This document shows positions 6,401-7,140 of a DNA stretch of 7,140 nucleotides, in pieces. A program made the translations under genes and the position numbers. Numbering within the stretch: the stretch's first letter is position 1; the number at the start of each line of letters is the position of its first letter. Source of the stretch: Chthoniobacter sp. (lineage in GTDB: Bacteria > Verrucomicrobiota > Verrucomicrobiia > Chthoniobacterales > Chthoniobacteraceae); the NCBI GenBank assembly GCA_025352865.1, contig JANXSB010000346.1, forward strand, positions 1-7,140, in the 5' to 3' direction. The notes below the pieces were generated by a model that did no database searches, was not told the origin of the DNA, and worked only from the letters and a program-made list of their open reading frames with translations.

Positions 6401-6771
6401 GGGATGTGCTTGTGCATGTAGGCCAGCCGGTCTTCCACGGTCTTCGCCGCGATGTCCTCGTCCAGCCATTCCGCGTGCCCGCGGTTGTCCTCGATCCCCT
6501 TTTCCTGGCGGAAAGTCTCGGCCACATACCAGCGCCCTTTTTCGTCCTGCGTGAAGCTCACCGGATTGCCGAGCAGCGGCTCCGCGGCCCACAGCTCGCA
6601 CTTCAGCCCGGCGTCAAATTTGAAAGTCTTGATCGCATTCTGCCCCTCATCCGAAGCACCCACCACGACCGAGGCGGAAGCGCCCGAACCGTGCCCTTCC
6701 TCCGCCGCGGACAGCGGGCCGGAGAGCAGCGGGAAAAGCGTGAGCGTGGAGATGAGAGGATGGATTTTCAT
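3427..6771 (-). CDS. Exported PVC-type CxxCH heme protein: dehydrogenase-like propeller, HEAT repeats, cytochrome c, 1114 aa
   Basis: Residues 1-22 (MKIHPLISTLTLFPLLSGPLSA) form a signal peptide, so it acts outside the cytoplasm. About 48-447 is the Pirellula/Verrucomicrobium-type membrane-bound dehydrogenase domain, a beta-propeller related to soluble sugar dehydrogenases. Its landmarks are GLKCELWAAEPLLGNP (55-70), TVEDRLAYMHK (111-121), the GHDMHGLRFGPDGKLYFSIGDR stretch (218-239), RNPEELAFDEHGNLFTGDNN (277-296) and GKGRIYKF (439-446). Roughly 474-960 is a HEAT-repeat solenoid (LLGDADAEVRAQAAKVLGDY at 550-569). The C-terminal cytochrome c module has CLRCH (990-994; first Cys codon 3804-3802), GPELTHIG, and probable axial Met1090 in PMLPGL. 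It probably oxidises an unknown substrate and passes electrons to the heme. Start 6771 gives the signal peptide; no Shine-Dalgarno is seen. An upstream in-frame ATG at 6939 overlaps the previous stop but would add 56 unlikely residues. C996, just after CXXCH, is an extra cysteine. Confidence 0.93.
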   Translation of the reverse strand: MKIHPLISTLTLFPLLSGPLSAAEEGHGSGASASVVVGASDEGQNAIKTFKFDAGLKCELWAAEPLLGNPVSFTQDEKGRWYVAETFRQEKGIEDNRGHAEWLDEDIAAKTVEDRLAYMHKHIPDAAKFAEKYEKYEERIRRVEDTTGSGVANKVTTFVEGIHDAADGTGSGLIARGGELWYTCIPNLWRFKDTKDDGVADVKEKLLTGFGVHFALRGHDMHGLRFGPDGKLYFSIGDRALNVQTKEGAQVTQTESGSIMRCNPDGTGFEIFTTGVRNPEELAFDEHGNLFTGDNNCDAGDGARFTYLVEGGDCGWRMAYQYTANTTPWMRERPWDEKIAPSTRYIVPCVANISNGPSGLTYNPGTGLSDKYKGKFFLSDFRGGANASVVHEISVEPKGAYFTATHRDWVKGILTTDVEFGNDGSLYVLDWVSSWGGVGKGRIYKFSDPAGNVALQKETETLIREGMAKRPGGELKALLGHADMRVRQAAQFEIVDRSKDGQSFGPAFFLLKEVALDKSAANPLARLHAIWGLGQLARKQNASLDPLRSLLGDADAEVRAQAAKVLGDYKVAAAGDKLTALLKDKENRVRYFAALSLGKIGHKAAFEPLVAMLAENDDKDPILRHGGVTGLKGCGTAAQIAALAGNPSVAVRGDAVVALRQLKNPLVAAFLKDADESVVLEAARAIHDAPIDAAMPALAALLANPALKNPHILNRAVNANYRLGKTENARAIAAFAASSAAPEDARKDALNALAAWGSPSAKDRLLNQWRPIPDRGPGDAAAAMTAAVPALLKDAPGGVQEMVAKLVAKLSISGVGEPLAQLASNDKAGSAARIEALKALAALKDVNLAKAARAAVLDKDAKIRAEGLQALAAADPAAAVKVIADIVNTGAVVEKQGGLAALGQMKGHDADVVIGSLLDNLVANQLPGEIQLDVIEAAKKRDAAELKDKLAKYEAALPATDPLAKYRTALLGGNSDNGRKIFREKAQTECLRCHKCETGDSLVGPELTHIGATKDRAYLLESIILPSAKIAEGFETVVLTLANGDIVAGTLAGQDAAGVKLRVLDAQGKMQTQTVPLAQIKERQAAPSPMLPGLGEMLTRTELRDVLEYLATRK

Positions 6772-6852
6772 AAGGCGGAGAGGTGCGGGCGGAGGAAAGG
6801 ACGGGAAGAAAAGCAGCGGTGACCATGCGGTGCAAGCAGCGGCGCTCGCACT

Positions 6853-6890
6853 CCGCGCCTCCGCCCGTTTCAGTCGGCGATACGGCGCGG
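6853..6890. other. Stem-loop in the leader before the CxxCH gene
   Basis: CCGCGCC (6853-6859) pairs with GGCGCGG (6884-6890) across 24 nt, with a possible inner CGCC/GGCG pairing. It lies in the 167-bp gap between the partial upstream gene and the start at 6771, where a terminator, a promoter or an mRNA leader element would sit. No T-run follows on the minus strand, and no convincing -35/-10 pair was found in the gap. In such GC-rich DNA a 7-bp repeat may be chance. Confidence 0.25.
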
Positions 6891-6938
6891 CGTTCCGGTC
6901 AGTGGGACGGCAGGTTTTTCCAACGGACACACCGCCCA

Positions 6939-7140
6939 TTACTTCGACTTCACCAGCCGCAGTGCATCGCGCGCGAACCAGACCTCGCCTTTGCTCGCGC
7001 GGAGTTCGGCGACGAGGATGATGTCGCCGCCGGGCGTTTCAAAAGTGTAGCCGATGGGCTGCCAGGAGGCGCTGCCGACGGCGGCGTTCTGGCCTTCGCG
7101 CACGCCGCCGGAGATGCGCAGGCCCGCGCCTTCGCCGGAG
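6939..7140 (-). CDS. C-terminal 66 residues of an unidentified protein, probably a beta-sandwich domain (5' end outside window)
   Basis: Reading leftward from the window edge, the frame starting at base 7139 is open to TAA 6941-6939 and has no ATG-initiated stretch of its own. It reads SGEGAGLRISGG, then SASWQPIGYTF, then DIILVAELRASKGEVWFARD and ends ALRLVKSK. The alternating strands, the central W..I.Y.F pattern and the E-L-R-A-S-K-G-E-x-W-F near the end resemble the last strands of jelly-roll (carbohydrate-binding-module-like) domains at the C-termini of PVC proteins. This is a fold-level impression from the pattern, not a family assignment. Codon use is strongly GC-ending, as in the downstream CxxCH gene, which supports coding. 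The stop overlaps by one base (TAATG) an in-frame ATG of the next gene's frame, and the preferred start of that gene is 167 bp further on, so the two may share a transcript. Confidence 0.75.
   Translation of the reverse strand, partial: SGEGAGLRISGGVREGQNAAVGSASWQPIGYTFETPGGDIILVAELRASKGEVWFARDALRLVKSK

Noticed and set aside
3403..6822. Plus-strand frame of 1139 codons as a real gene
   Set aside because: It is codon-for-codon antisense to a clear multi-domain gene with signal peptide and CXXCH motif. Its product is an Arg/His/Ala-rich sequence with no recognisable domain, and the open frame is explained by the absence of TTA, CTA and TCA in the sense gene.

Overview
The window looks like chromosomal DNA from a GC-rich member of the PVC superphylum, most likely a verrucomicrobium. 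The main evidence is a large secreted protein of the PVC-type CxxCH heme-binding family: a sugar-dehydrogenase-like propeller, then HEAT repeats, then a C-terminal cytochrome c module. Other hints are the lack of strong Shine-Dalgarno sequences before most starts and a structured intergenic palindrome of a kind that seems common in such genomes. No rRNA, tRNA, CRISPR array, transposase or phage gene is visible.

Layout. 1-1416 (+) is the C-terminal half of an AcnA-type aconitase, cut by the window edge. After a 10-bp inverted repeat (1478-1532) comes a visibly less GC-rich islet (about 1437-2390). It holds two tandem small unknown genes on + (61 and 99 aa) and one small convergent unknown gene on - (69 aa). 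2394-2610 is a two-armed composite palindrome made of six hairpins. From there on every gene is on the minus strand: a 106-aa ArsR-like winged-helix regulator (2657-2977), a 449-bp gene-free stretch carrying six diverged copies of an exact-period 42-bp tandem repeat (3083-3334), the 1114-aa CxxCH protein (3427-6771), and the last 66 codons of another gene (6939-7140) that probably ends in a beta-sandwich domain.

Function. Aconitase is TCA-cycle housekeeping and seems unrelated to the rest. The CxxCH protein is exported and probably passes electrons from an unknown substrate, perhaps a carbohydrate, to the respiratory chain through its c-type heme. It follows the partial gene on the same strand and may be co-transcribed with it. 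The regulator has no target that can be read from the sequence.

No complete new defence or metabolic system can be supported. The parts most worth a second look are the composite palindrome, where the two arms keep their pairing while changing sequence, the 42-bp tandem array, and the small orphan genes in the low-GC islet.
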